Assembly: GCA_032718475.1 (NCBI GenBank)
Contig: JAUCBJ010006131.1
Coordinates: 1-25,231 of the forward strand
Direction: 5' to 3'
Length of the DNA stretch: 25,231 bases
Source: Nemertoderma westbladi
Taxonomy: Eukaryota > Xenacoelomorpha > Nemertodermatida > Nemertodermatidae
Part shown: positions 1-8,598 of the stretch, one piece after another
Numbering within the stretch: position 1 is the first letter of the stretch
Layout: each line of letters opens with the position of its first letter
Notes under the pieces: generated by a model
Told to the model about the DNA's origin: nothing
The model's input: the letters and a program-made list of their open reading frames with translations, nothing else
The model's database searches: none
Made by a program: the position numbers and the translations under genes

Positions 1-593
1 GTCCACTTAAATCTAATTTTAATTGAAATTAATTACAGAGTGTATGAAACTGAAAACTGAATATCTAATTTAACATGGTGCAACAAAATAAATGTATATC
101 GTTTTTATTGTCAACTATACAGTACCGGTGATGTAATAATGTTCAATACCCGTTTTATAACATTTAATTTAAATTTACTATTCTATGTTGCAGTGCCTCA
201 TTGTCGTTCATTTTATATCTGATGATTTTAATTGAAGTTAATTAAAGAGTGTATGAAACTGAAACTGAAACTGTAAGTAGTTTTTAATAAGTAGGCACAA
301 TGAAGTAGGACCCCTATATTATAATACTGGTACCGGTATGTTATTATAATAATATTAAAGTTGGTGACAACGAGTTAAGATTCTACTTCTGTGTTTGTTA
401 AACTCAAACGCTACCGGCTGACCGGTCCGGTAGGCTTCCCTATCAGTCAGAAGGATTCATCATAGTCCTATATCTGTGTGCAGTCTATCATGCAGTCATG
501 TATATCAGTAACTGCAGTAGGCCTACTAAATTACAGAACTACCGTACTGGTATTGTGTATTGAACTTGAAGACTTTAACTACAGTGTTAAAAT
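1..593. other. AT-rich intergenic DNA with a direct repeat
   Basis: No gene is visible. A stretch of about 44 bp at 16-59 recurs at 225-268 with a few mismatches and one indel; both copies contain the core GAGTGTATGAAACTGAAA. The palindromic word GTAGGCCTAC near 518 recurs near 2333-2390 and 2548, and runs of ACCGGT-type words are common here and around 8000-8110, so they belong to the genome's dispersed-repeat background. Short open frames at 478-678 and 560-793 show no coding character and run into the repeat arms. Confidence 0.6.
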
Positions 594-849
594 CGGTCCG
601 TCTAAACATCCAAATCAGAAATCACACAAAATTGACCAAATCACAACACCAAATCACACAAAAAATTCGAATTTTTAATTTTTCTAATCGTTGGGTCCTA
701 CGAATTACCCCAAAATACCCCAAAACACCCCAAAATACTCCAAAATACCCCAAAATAGTCAAATATTACCCCAAAATACCCCAAAAAGGCTAAAAAATTA
801 CCCCAAAATACCCCAAAATAAGCTAACCATGTTTTTTAACAGCGAGGGA

Positions 850-898
850 AAGGAGCAGGTTACAGTGGCAAGTTTTTTTAACCAAAACAATAAACGAG
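850..898 (+). repeat. Dispersed motif copy 1 (AACCAAAACAATAAACGA)
   Basis: Reads AGGAGCAGGTTACAGTGG, a short variable gap, then AACCAAAACAATAAACGA. Further copies are at 1177-1239 (-), 1681-1739 (-), 4258-4301 (+), 10585-10628 (+) and 10743-10785 (+). This copy lies in the core of the 693-1172 element. Confidence 0.7.
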
Positions 899-923
899 AG
901 TGAAGAAAAAAATTTTAATTATT

Positions 924-1157
924 TTGGGGTAATTCGTCATTATTTTGGGGTAATTCGTCATTTTGCCATATTTTGGGGTAAATTAAATTTCCAAAACAAA
1001 GGCTGAAAAAAAAGTATTTTGGGGTAATTCTAAACTATTTTGGGGTAATTCTAAACTATTTTGGGGTATTTTGGGGTAGTTTTATACTATTTTGGGGTCT
1101 TTTGGGGTGTTTTGGGGTATTTTGGGGTGTTTTGGGGTATTTTGGGGTATTTTGGGG
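924..1157 (+). repeat. TTTTGGGG-type G-rich tandem arm
   Basis: More than a dozen GGGG tracts occur on the plus strand, spaced by ATTTT, TGTTTT or slightly longer gaps. The densest run is about 1050-1157. The spacing permits intramolecular G-quadruplexes. The complementary CCCC tracts occupy the left arm (705-825), so each strand of the element has one G-rich and one C-rich arm. The unit resembles the ciliate telomere word TTTTGGGG, but the extra TA and the inverted-repeat setting show it is a transposon arm. Confidence 0.75.
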
Positions 1158-1176
1158 TAATTCGTAGGACCGTAAT

Positions 1177-1239
1177 CGTTTATTGTTTTGGTTCCTTCTG
1201 GCAGTCTGGCTACCACTGTACTGTAACCTGCTCCTTTAC
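1177..1239 (-). repeat. Dispersed motif copy 2
   Basis: On the minus strand it reads AGGAGCAGGTTACAG, a gap, then AACCAAAACAATAAACGA. It overlaps the right target-site duplication of the 693-1172 element, meaning that element inserted at the edge of an existing copy of the motif. Confidence 0.7.
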
Positions 1240-1251
1240 TTTATATTTTTT

Positions 1252-1345
1252 TTGTGATTTGGTGTGATTTGGTACCTATCATCCGGTGTGATTTGGTGTG
1301 ATTTGTTGTGATTTGGTGTGATTTGTTGTGATATGGTGTGATTTT
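1252..1345 (+). repeat. GTGATTTGGT 10-bp tandem repeats
   Basis: About eight imperfect copies of GTGATTTGGT/GTGATTTGTT are interrupted once by TACCTATCATCCG. This is the right arm of the outer fold-back element; its complement ACCAAATCAC is at about 636-660. Confidence 0.75.
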
Positions 1346-1462
1346 GGATTTGGGTGTTTAGACAGACCCGTTCAGCCGTTAAACCGGTCTTCGTGACAGC
1401 CGACAGCCGGAGTCGAATGTTAGAACTCTTTTTTCCCGCTGCTCCGGCTGTCCAGGTAAAAC

Positions 1463-2142
1463 CGGTCCTACGAATTACCCAAAAAAACATAAAATTACCC
1501 AAAACTACACAAAAAACACAAAAAAATACAAAAAAACACAAAAATTTACCCAAAAAAACACAAAGAAACAATAAAACACAAAAAAACACAATATTACCCA
1601 AAAAAACTTACCCAAAAAGACAAAAATAATTTATATCCTATAGGGTTGGAAAAATGAGACTGTAACCTGCGTTCTTTGGTTATCGTTTATTGTTTTGGTT
1701 AGAAAAGCCTGCTACTGTCAGACTGGAACCTGCTCCTTTCCATTATTGCATTAATTAAGAAATCTAATTTTGTATGCTGTCTGGCAGTCTGGGTGGGTAG
1801 GCTTACCGGTAAACCAGTGGCAGTAGGTCATTAAAGGAATCTGCAAATGAACAATTGTAATATTTTGAAAAAAGTGAAAATTGAAAACTGAAACTCTTCT
1901 TACAATTACCGTAACCTAAATCTTATTGCTGTAGCTGTATTGTAGATACATTGTTTATGAAAAACATTTTTTTTTGTCTTTTTGGGTAGTATTTAGTCTA
2001 AATGTGTGTTCTATTGTGTATTTTTGTGTTTTTTTGGGTATTTTTGTGTTTTTTTGTGTAATTTTTTGTATTTTTTTGTGTATTTTTGTGTTTTTTTGGG
2101 TAATATTGTGTTTTTTTGGGTAATTCTGAATTCGTAGGACCC
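1463..2142. mobile_element. Second GGTCCTACG-family fold-back MITE, 8-bp TSD
   Basis: The left end CGGTCCTACGAATTACCC (1463-1480) matches the terminal repeat of the 693-1172 element. The right end is TTCGTAGGACCC (2131-2142), the inverted equivalent. A perfect 8-bp target duplication GGTAAAAC lies at 1455-1462 and 2143-2150. The arms differ from the first element: A-rich CACAAAAAAA/ACCCAAAAA units on the left (1481-1630) and TTTTTTTGGGTA/TTTTTGTGT units on the right (1970-2130). The centre (1640-1960) is unique sequence with one minus-strand copy of the dispersed motif at 1681-1739. No open frame resembles a transposase, so it must be mobilised in trans, if at all. Confidence 0.85.
1681..1739 (-). 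repeat. Dispersed motif copy 3
   Basis: Minus-strand copy with GGAGCAGGTTCCAGT and AACCAAAACAATAAACGA separated by about 23 bp. It lies within the unique centre of the 1463-2142 element. Confidence 0.65.
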
Positions 2143-2150
2143 GGTAAAAC

Positions 2151-2929
2151 TGTAAAACTACCGGTCTGCTGGTCCTGGTACCATATCCTGATATCAGCAT
2201 ATTGTACTCTTCACTTTTCAGGGTCCGGGCACCGTGCAGCAGCAGCCGGGGGGGGGGGGGGGGGGGGGGCTGGCGGGGGGATTACAGTATTACGATAAGA
2301 CACCGGTTGCCGGTACCGGAAGCGATATATCAGTAGGCCTATATGGCTGTATCGTATCCTGTATGGCTATGGCAATATGCATAGGCCTACTGTAGATCAA
2401 TAGACTGATAGATGCATCTACGATGATAGATGATAGTATGCTCTAATCTTTTGATCTTCTAATCCTGTAATCAGATTGCGTACGGCAGTGCAGCAGTACC
2501 GATACCAGCGGTTTCCAGACAGTGTCAGATAGCAGATAGTACTGCAGTCAGGCAGTAGGCCTACAAATCACAGGAGTGGTGAGTGGGGCCTTCACGCAGC
2601 AGAACTGCAAAGTCAGAAGGCAGGAAGGGGCAGTGCTAAAATGAACAAAGACACACACCGACCCAAAAAAATAAGCATTACACTAAAAAGCAACGAGGCA
2701 CCAACCCCCACCGAGACAGGAGATGTTGCACAGTGTTAACTTAATGATAGCAAAAGTTAATTCTGCGAAAAATTATGCAAATATAAGGAAAGCACTGGGC
2801 CACAAAGATCCAAAACCTCATTTTTGGATAAATTTAGATCAGCTGATTGATTCTGACTAACTTCCAATGGTGATTTCTTATTGGTTACTTTGTATACCAT
2901 CTACCCTATTCACCTTATACTAATGGAAA
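2151..2929. other. Intergenic; poly-G tract and one small open frame
   Basis: No recognised gene. GGTAAAACTGTAAAA beginning at 2143 recurs at about 8027-8041, so element 1463-2142 landed in a dispersed repeat. A 22-G homopolymer spans 2248-2269, followed by CTGGC and six more G. An open frame at 2723-2860 (45 codons from ATG, or 38 from the inner ATG at 2744) has varied, protein-like composition but no recognised homology or context. The rest shows no signal. Confidence 0.55.
2248..2269 (+). repeat. Poly-G homopolymer (22 G)
   Basis: Twenty-two consecutive G follow CAGCAGCAGCC. The length is likely polymorphic and prone to sequencing error. Confidence 0.9.
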
Positions 2930-3290
2930 TGATGGTAGAACACGAACCCAAAGGATGGTACTGTAGTTTCGTTGAGCACGGATCCAAAGGTTGGCAGACA
3001 TGTTAACACGTACCCAAATGAAAGTAGATACGTTAAGCACGGACCCAAATCTTGGCAGAGTCTTTGAAAACTGACCCAAACGAAAACGATGTCAGATACT
3101 TTGCACGCGGACCAAAAGGATGTCATCATTTCTACACGGACGCAAATGTTTGCAGATATACTTTGCACACGGACCACCAAAGATCTCAGATCTTTGTACC
3201 ACCCAAAGGATGGCATATACGTTGAGCACGGTCCCAAAGGATGTCAGATACTTTGCGCACGGACCCAAAGGATGTCAGATGTTATCACCC
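2930..3290 (+). repeat. Degenerate minisatellite, about 31-bp unit
   Basis: About eleven imperfect copies of a unit with the core CACGGACCCAAAGGATGTCA followed by GATACTTTG-like sequence. The ACCCAAA core recurs at roughly 2946, 2988, 3012, 3043, 3072, 3109, 3138, 3172, 3199, 3231 and 3261, with spacing of 24-42 bp. The last two copies are the most alike. Open frames through it on both strands (for example 3089-3388 and 2920-3237) follow the repeat and are not genes. Confidence 0.8.
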
Positions 3291-3298
3291 CAGGACCA

Positions 3299-3319
3299 CC
3301 CCCCCCCCCCCCCCCCCCC
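3299..3319 (+). repeat. Poly-C homopolymer (21 C)
   Basis: Twenty-one consecutive C, then a C-rich tail TCACCCACCCCACCTCCC, directly after the 31-bp minisatellite. Together with the poly-G tract 1 kb upstream it is a likely site of length polymorphism. Confidence 0.9.
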
Positions 3320-3474
3320 TCACCCACCCCACCTCCCAACCATGTCTGTGTGATGGCAGAGACCAGCAGGCGTCAGATGGGGCTATAATGGTGGAAAAAA
3401 CTTACACCATTCTTATTCATAATTGTTGTTGATTATATTATACGCATGTTTTTAGAAAATCTTAATAAAGATGG

Positions 3475-3904
3475 GATGTGTACCCCCTACTGGCACAAGA
3501 AGTAGATGAAATCCAGCAAAGTACCTTACTGATCTAGACTTTGCAGAATCACTAGAGGGAGTCCAATAACGCTCCTGTACTCATTGGAACAGGTTGCTTC
3601 TAATGTTGGTCTTTTTGTAAATTCCAAGAACGCAAGAAGGCCAAAATCATGACAGTTAACCTAGGCTGCCCTCAAAAAATGTCTGATCGTAAGGACATAC
3701 TTTTTTAATAGAAAGACCGAAGGCGGTAGTAACCTTTTGCATCTGGATAATTTTTGGTAAGCTCTAAAGGACGGCTTGTTTGAGCATGTGGATGACTTCT
3801 GCTACTTGGGATCATGGATCAGAAAGTCAGATGAAGAACTTGGGATACGTAAGGGGAAGGCATGGGCAGAACCACTGCATGTGTGGGCTCGAATGAAGTT
3901 TTGA
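3475..3904 (+). pseudogene. LINE reverse transcriptase, decayed C-terminal fragment
   Basis: Three separate frames together recall the end of a non-LTR retrotransposon reverse transcriptase. About 3529-3564 reads LTDLDFAESLEGVQ, resembling the region around the catalytic FADD box but with the aspartates replaced (ES). About 3573-3632 reads LYSLEQVASNVGLFVNSKN, the segment before the conserved lysine. After a frameshift, KAKIMTVN ends near 3661. Then 3764-3904 is open and reads HVDDFCYLGSWI (3785-3820), then GKAWAEPLHVW; VDDFxYLGS is a well-known signature in this region of LINE polymerases. Stops and frameshifts separate the blocks, so it is dead. The subfamily cannot be assigned from so little. 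The sequence after the stop (to about 3966) may be the element's 3' tail. Confidence 0.75.
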
Positions 3905-4257
3905 AATTTGAAATTTTTCATATAAAATGTCAATATAATTTCTACCGAAAATTGAAAACCTGGTATTCTTCACATGAGCGAACTTAATACTTCACCTGGG
4001 CGATATAAGTGGACTTGATTGGAGAGCAAGAGTGTCAGCGCTCAGTGGAGAGAGGTTGAACTGGTTAACGCAACTGATGGAAGCCTTTTTCAATTTTGAA
4101 CAAAATCATAATATGATCACTTCCTGTGACAGTGGTGAAATTGAAACCAATCACATTCACATCTATGGAATTCTTCGGGTAAACGGCAAAGTGAAATATA
4201 ACACAACAGGGACTTAATATCTCGACTTAATGTTACATTATCAATTAACGAAAATGC

Positions 4258-4301
4258 GCAGGTTACAGTGGAACGTTAGACTAACCAAAACAATAAACGA
4301 A
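4258..4301 (+). repeat. Dispersed motif copy 4
   Basis: GCAGGTTACAGTGG, a 12-bp gap, then AACCAAAACAATAAACGA. It matches the copies in the fold-back elements, but no matching terminal repeats are recognisable around it. Confidence 0.65.
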
Positions 4302-5887
4302 TGTCAGTTCAGTAGAACACGCTACAGTTTTATTTTTGGAGTAATCAGCTGTTATCACACGAGAACGTTAACTGCAATTATTTTGAAAAAATTAATTAGC
4401 CAAAGCGGGTTTTGTGTCCAGTTTCCCCCAGCTGTCTCACTAAATATTAGATTAGATATATATTCTGTATTCCACGGTGCAAACGTAATCTAAATCTACA
4501 TAATTGTGCGCAAAATAGCACTAAAATTTATTTGTTCAAATTATTTGAAATGTACATAAATAAAATAAATACTAGAAAGCCAGAAAGCTGGCTGGAAGGA
4601 GCCCGGGGAAAAATCCTAGCCAAGACTATTACAAAGAACTATAGTCAGCAGTAAGTAAACTTAACAATTGTCTAAACTGTAAGGCGTGAGGCTAGCTGAC
4701 ATTGTGGCTCGTCCCACATAAAAGATGAAACTTAGCTACTACTAACAAAAATATAATATGACGCAAATAATTTCATTATCAAGCAAGTTTACAAGATATA
4801 AGATTACCGAATATTTATAAAAAATGCCCATGATGCACAACCAGATAAATAACAACGAATAGAGCCAAATAATAAATTTAGTTTCCTTCTAAATGTATTA
4901 GCCCGTCGTCCAGCGGAATATCTCTTCCCAGTGAATCCTATGTGAATATATCTACAGTCAGCAGTACACAATAAATAAAATGGCATTAAGCTGACCAGCT
5001 ACTCGCATTAAGCTAATAGATATTCGATTAAACATACAGCTTATGTGTGAGTAAACATTGCCTTTCCTTATAGCCTACTAGTAAAACTTGGCAATCAACA
5101 CGTTTTACTATGCCTAACTCTGACATATTAAGCCATATTCATCGTGAACACCAGCTGTTATTGGTGTAATATTACCATTGCTTTTAATTTGGCGACAAAA
5201 TAATGTCAAAAAACGAAATATATCGAATACCCCACATAGAATCGATCTGACAAATTGTATCGCGATTATGAACCACCAAAGCAATGTACTTGCCAAATTT
5301 CATCAAAAACGCCAGGCAGGAAGTGCCTGAACCTGGAATATTATCAGTCAGTCAGTGTTATATGACCTGAGATTTTTACAGTAAGTATCCCGCTGTCGAG
5401 CGGACTCCTAATTATTCAAAAATTGAAAAATTACAACGACGGCTGATTAAAAACTGCAGGTTAAATTTTTTTAAAAAGCTAAATATTTTAGGAGGAATTT
5501 CCTGATACATTTTACAAGAATTAATTGATAAATTAGGCCTAGCGCTAGGTAGAAGACTTATCTGGCTACCTGTCAATCCAAAAAGTATACGTCATTACAT
5601 TGCTAAATTGAATGTAAGTACCTCTGAAATATGATATGTTGCCCTCAAGAGTTAAGCAAGGTTAAAATTATGAAATAAAATATTATTTTCCGGATGTTTC
5701 GTTGAAAAAATATATTTTCGGAGACCTCCAACCCCTAGGAGCTCGACAACACTACACGATTAATGAATTATGTAGGTACCAAATGAATTGATATTGGGTG
5801 AAAGGAATGCAAAATTATAAATGAACCAGTAATTACGCACTGGACTGGAATTGAATACTGGACTGGAATGAAGAGTTTGAGTTTGAG

Positions 5888-5893
5888 TTTAAT
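5888..5893 (-). promoter_or_regulatory. Possible polyadenylation signal (ATTAAA)
   Basis: TTTAAT on the plus strand reads ATTAAA on the minus strand, about 190 bp after the transporter stop codon. ATTAAA is the commonest variant of the animal AATAAA signal. I find no AATAAA on the minus strand between 5641 and 6081. In AT-rich DNA a hexamer like this occurs often by chance. Confidence 0.3.
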
Positions 5894-6081
5894 TGATTAA
5901 GTTAATAATTGAAATTATTCATAATCCTTGGGTCCGTGAATATAATATTGGGCACTTGGTGGCTCGCTAAGGCAATGCGGTGAAATAAGTTGATCAACTT
6001 CAAATTTAGCAACTAATATGCTTTTAACCATCACCATTCATTGGATATTGAGTAAATGCGTCAATATCAGTGAGGTATATA

Positions 6082-7935
6082 TTACACCATTCCATTTACT
6101 GCACCATTATTTATAAGATCAACTGAATCAGCAGTGACAAGTTCAGCTGAACCCCATTGATGAAGCTGTTTACCATCAAACACTAAATCTTCACTCCCAG
6201 AAGACAAATTGCTTTCTTTTTCTAGCAATCCTGTAATATCTTCCATCTCTAGGACATCATAAGGTGTCGTTTTGGCAGAACACCAACCCCAGTTCCTTGA
6301 CTCAGCCTCTGATATGGTCTCTGGCAGTGGGGTTCCTTTAGTCTCTGGTAGAACTAGACACAGAACAGCTCCGACCACAGTGAGACCAGTTAGCACATAC
6401 ATTAGGTAAGGGTTATCATAGATATCCACCATACTGAGGAATGGAGCTGCAGCTGATCCGAAGCGGGCACATGCTGAGGCGTGTCCCAAACCTAGACTAC
6501 GGATGGGAGTTGGGTACAGTTCTGTGTTATAGAAATATAAAAGAGTAAAAATAGAGGATATACCAAGTTTACCCATCATGACAAAGATGATGACAGCCAA
6601 ATGAACATTTACCGTGGATAAACCTCCATGCGTAGACAGGACAATGCAGATAGCGCAACTAAGAGCTGCACAAGTTACTAAAAGATGAAGTCCAAAAAGA
6701 GAAAACTTCCTTCCCAATTTATATGTTATAAACATAACTAAGAGATGTGCTGGAAGTTCAACAATCATAATGAGAAAGAAATTCAAGTATTTGTTGCCAG
6801 CCAGTTTTACCACATTGAGTGTGTAAACATAGTAGATGAAACCAGCTACTGCCCATTGATAAGCGAATACAAGAGTAATTCTCCGTAACTGAGGAGTCCT
6901 GTATAAATCGACCAAACCATAGGTTTGGGACTTTGTTTCCTTTCTGTTGTTCACAGAATTTCCTTTTACCTCTTGTGTTGAATTGTTATCTAAAACGGAA
7001 GGATTTCTATTTAAAATTGGTAAATTTCTAATTCCCGGAGCCAACTCTCGTTTATTCACACGTTCATATTTGTTGATTAACTGATTTGCTTTCCGAATTT
7101 CCTTCCGCGCAATTAACCAGCGTAAAGATTCGGGTGTAAACGCAATGATGATAAGGCATAACGAAGAAACTCCGCCGATTGCGTACATAATCAACCTCCA
7201 ATCGTCATTTACCGAATAGGCAATAACGATGAATAACCCAGAATTAATAGGCAGCATTATTATTGGACCAATAAAAGCAGATTGAATCTTCAGCCTTTCT
7301 GGAACTAATTCTATAACCAAGGACGCTTTTGCAAGCATGGCGGAATGGCAGACGCATCCGGTAAAAAAACGCAGAGTAATAAATACGTAATAGTTAGGCG
7401 AAAGACCCTGTCCGAAACTGAACAATGCAACAAATAAAATTGACCCCAACAAAACAGGTCTCCGACCTATTAGATCTGCGAGTTTACCACCAAATATGCT
7501 GCCAAAGAAAACACCAATGAAGAATACAGAAGATGATATACTGGGTATGAACCTTTTGGAGCAGACCAAGTCCCATTGAGTTACTACAGTCCAGTAGGTT
7601 GAATTGAACTCAAAGTCATTACATTCAACACCAGTATCAACTCCATTTCGGGTTATATTGCATTGATCATCGAATGGCACATTATTATTCTCCACAGAAG
7701 CATTCAGCATATTATACATGGAAATGTTGGTAATATATGAATTTGAATCAATCATCGAGTTATTGTAACTTAAAACGGAAGATTGACATCTGAAATTGGG
7801 TTTCTCCACAGTAAAAGCTGGGACTACATAATTCCAGTGAAGGAAGATTTCGACAGCAAACAAGAGAATATAGACTCTCAGCTGGTACCTTCGCCATCCT
7901 CCTAGAGAAACTATAACAGCCTCGGCAGTATTCAT
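6082..7935 (-). CDS. SLC22-family organic ion/carnitine-type transporter
   Basis: A 617-residue plasma-membrane carrier of the major facilitator superfamily, SLC22 branch, which moves organic cations, anions or zwitterions. Visible: a first membrane segment at about 21-41; a large extracellular loop (about 42-132) with cysteines 50, 92, 105 and 125 and five N-glycosylation sequons (N58, N70, N78, N93, N111); the family phrase WTVVTQWDLVCSKRF at 115-129; MFS motif GGKLADLIGRR at 149-159; PESLRW at 268-273; a hydrophilic central loop (about 274-350); membrane segments 7-12 from about 352 to 530; TELYPTPIRS at 471-480; and LPETKG at 529-534. The 77-residue cytoplasmic tail is rather long. The ATG at 7935 is the first after an in-frame TAA at 7960-7962. 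Length and all hallmark motifs are intact and no frameshift is seen. It is uninterrupted by introns, whereas vertebrate SLC22 genes have many exons. The substrate class (cation, anion or carnitine) cannot be decided here. Confidence 0.95.
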   Translation of the reverse strand: MNTAEAVIVSLGGWRRYQLRVYILLFAVEIFLHWNYVVPAFTVEKPNFRCQSSVLSYNNSMIDSNSYITNISMYNMLNASVENNNVPFDDQCNITRNGVDTGVECNDFEFNSTYWTVVTQWDLVCSKRFIPSISSSVFFIGVFFGSIFGGKLADLIGRRPVLLGSILFVALFSFGQGLSPNYYVFITLRFFTGCVCHSAMLAKASLVIELVPERLKIQSAFIGPIIMLPINSGLFIVIAYSVNDDWRLIMYAIGGVSSLCLIIIAFTPESLRWLIARKEIRKANQLINKYERVNKRELAPGIRNLPILNRNPSVLDNNSTQEVKGNSVNNRKETKSQTYGLVDLYRTPQLRRITLVFAYQWAVAGFIYYVYTLNVVKLAGNKYLNFFLIMIVELPAHLLVMFITYKLGRKFSLFGLHLLVTCAALSCAICIVLSTHGGLSTVNVHLAVIIFVMMGKLGISSIFTLLYFYNTELYPTPIRSLGLGHASACARFGSAAAPFLSMVDIYDNPYLMYVLTGLTVVGAVLCLVLPETKGTPLPETISEAESRNWGWCSAKTTPYDVLEMEDITGLLEKESNLSSGSEDLVFDGKQLHQWGSAELVTADSVDLINNGAVNGMV

Positions 7936-8551
7936 AATTATGAGCGCGAACGAGTTTAATTAAAGAAATATAAGGTATTTTAATAGGCCTCCTACTTAAT
8001 ACAGTAATAATGATAAAGTTACCAGTGGTAAAACTGTAAAATGCCCGTCAGTCTCCAGTCTCCATACCAGTAGGACCTGTTCCGGCACCGGTACGGGTAC
8101 ATGAATACTGGAATAATACAGTAATACCGGTAGGATTATGCCTGCCTAATTTGTGTCCAAGCAAGGTTTAATATAAATAAAAACCGCTAGTACAGTACTG
8201 TGCCGGTAGTACTGTAGTATTGTAGCATAATCCTACCATAATTAATATAAATTTATGCACGTCCGGAAATTAGGCTAATATAAAGACATCCCTGAAAAAA
8301 AAATTATCAATAAATCGACTGCCGATTCGATTATAAGCTGATCCTGTCTTGTCTCCAGCTGGTAGGGTAAGGTGCAGAATACCGACTATATACCGACGGT
8401 ATACAAACCACACGGATCCGATCAGCTGATAATGCCATTCAATAAGAGGGGGCTGACTTGATGACTAGCAATTTTGATAATTCTGAATTCATTTTGAGTC
8501 GCCTCTTTTTTGGATGGAAAAATATATAAAGATAGCAAAATTCTGTCAGCA
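7936..8551. other. 5' flank of the SLC22 gene
   Basis: This should contain the promoter and 5' untranslated region of the minus-strand transporter, but no convincing TATA box, initiator or CpG island is visible. GGTAAAACTGTAAAA at 8027-8041 matches 2143-2157. 8060-8140 and 8195-8225 are rich in CAGTA and ACCGGTA words shared with the left end of the window, pointing to dispersed repeats. No open frame is worth reporting. Confidence 0.5.
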
Positions 8552-8598
8552 CATAGGCGTAGTGCCTATGTAGCGTCCTTGTTCTTTACAACAAGGAC
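8552..8598 (+). repeat. Two adjacent short hairpins
   Basis: CATAGGC (8552-8558) pairs with GCCTATG (8564-8570) across a 5-nt loop. GTCCTTGTT (8575-8583) pairs with AACAAGGAC (8590-8598) across a 6-nt loop. Both stems are perfect. The second runs into the first 15-bp unit of the 8595-10151 element, so the pair may mark its left boundary. No T-run follows that would suggest a terminator. Confidence 0.6.

Larger units (their letters stand above)
693..1172. mobile_element. Fold-back MITE, TIR GGTCCTACGAATTACCCC, 8-bp TSD
   Basis: The left end GGTCCTACGAATTACCCC (694-711) is an exact inverted match to GGGGTAATTCGTAGGACC at 1154-1171. The flanks carry a perfect 8-bp direct duplication TAATCGTT at 685-692 and 1173-1180, which fixes the element at 480 bp. 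The arms are tandem CCCCAAAATA on the left (about 705-825) and TATTTTGGGG on the right (about 924-1157), so the whole element can fold back. The middle (826-923) carries one copy of a dispersed motif also seen elsewhere in the window. An 8-bp duplication is known for hAT, Merlin and Mutator-like elements among others; the family is not determined. No transposase is encoded. Confidence 0.85.
594..1370. mobile_element. Outer fold-back element with 10-bp repeat arms
   Basis: The left end, CGGTCCGTCTAAACATCC at 594-611, is matched in inverted orientation by 1352-1370 (reverse complement CGGGTCTGTCTAAACACCC). Inside the ends, the left arm carries ACCAAATCAC units (to about 668) and the right arm carries the complementary GTGATTTGGT units (1252-1345). 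This is the form of a non-autonomous fold-back or MITE-like transposon. I could not find a convincing target-site duplication, so the exact ends are uncertain. The element at 693-1172 is inserted inside it. No coding capacity is seen. Confidence 0.6.
3905..6081. other. Intergenic DNA 3' of the SLC22 gene
   Basis: No gene is recognised. 3944-3966 is a 23-bp match (one mismatch) to 10897-10919, the sequence directly before the satellite. A dispersed-motif copy lies at 4258-4301. Open frames at 4032-4217, 4230-4493, 4804-4986 and 5114-5296 are 60-87 codons long, with no family resemblance or supporting context. A short GAGTTT triplication lies at 5874-5890. The last 200 bp or so should hold the 3' untranslated region of the transporter gene. 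Confidence 0.55.

Noticed and set aside
705-1157. Telomeric TTTTGGGG array
   Set aside because: The repeat is inverted around a centre and enclosed by terminal repeats and target duplications, so it is a transposon arm, not a chromosome end.
1061-2200. Low-complexity frames within the fold-back arms (for example 1061-1267, 1236-1601, 1955-2200)
   Set aside because: Composition is dictated by the arm repeats; no domain or start context.
2920-3432. Open frames at 2920-3237 (-), 3089-3388, 3120-3353 and 3241-3432
   Set aside because: They only translate the 31-bp minisatellite and poly-C tract; no independent coding evidence.
4032-5296. Four 60-87 codon frames in the 3' flank of the transporter gene
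   Set aside because: Length is expected by chance in AT-rich DNA, and no motif, membrane pattern or neighbour supports them.
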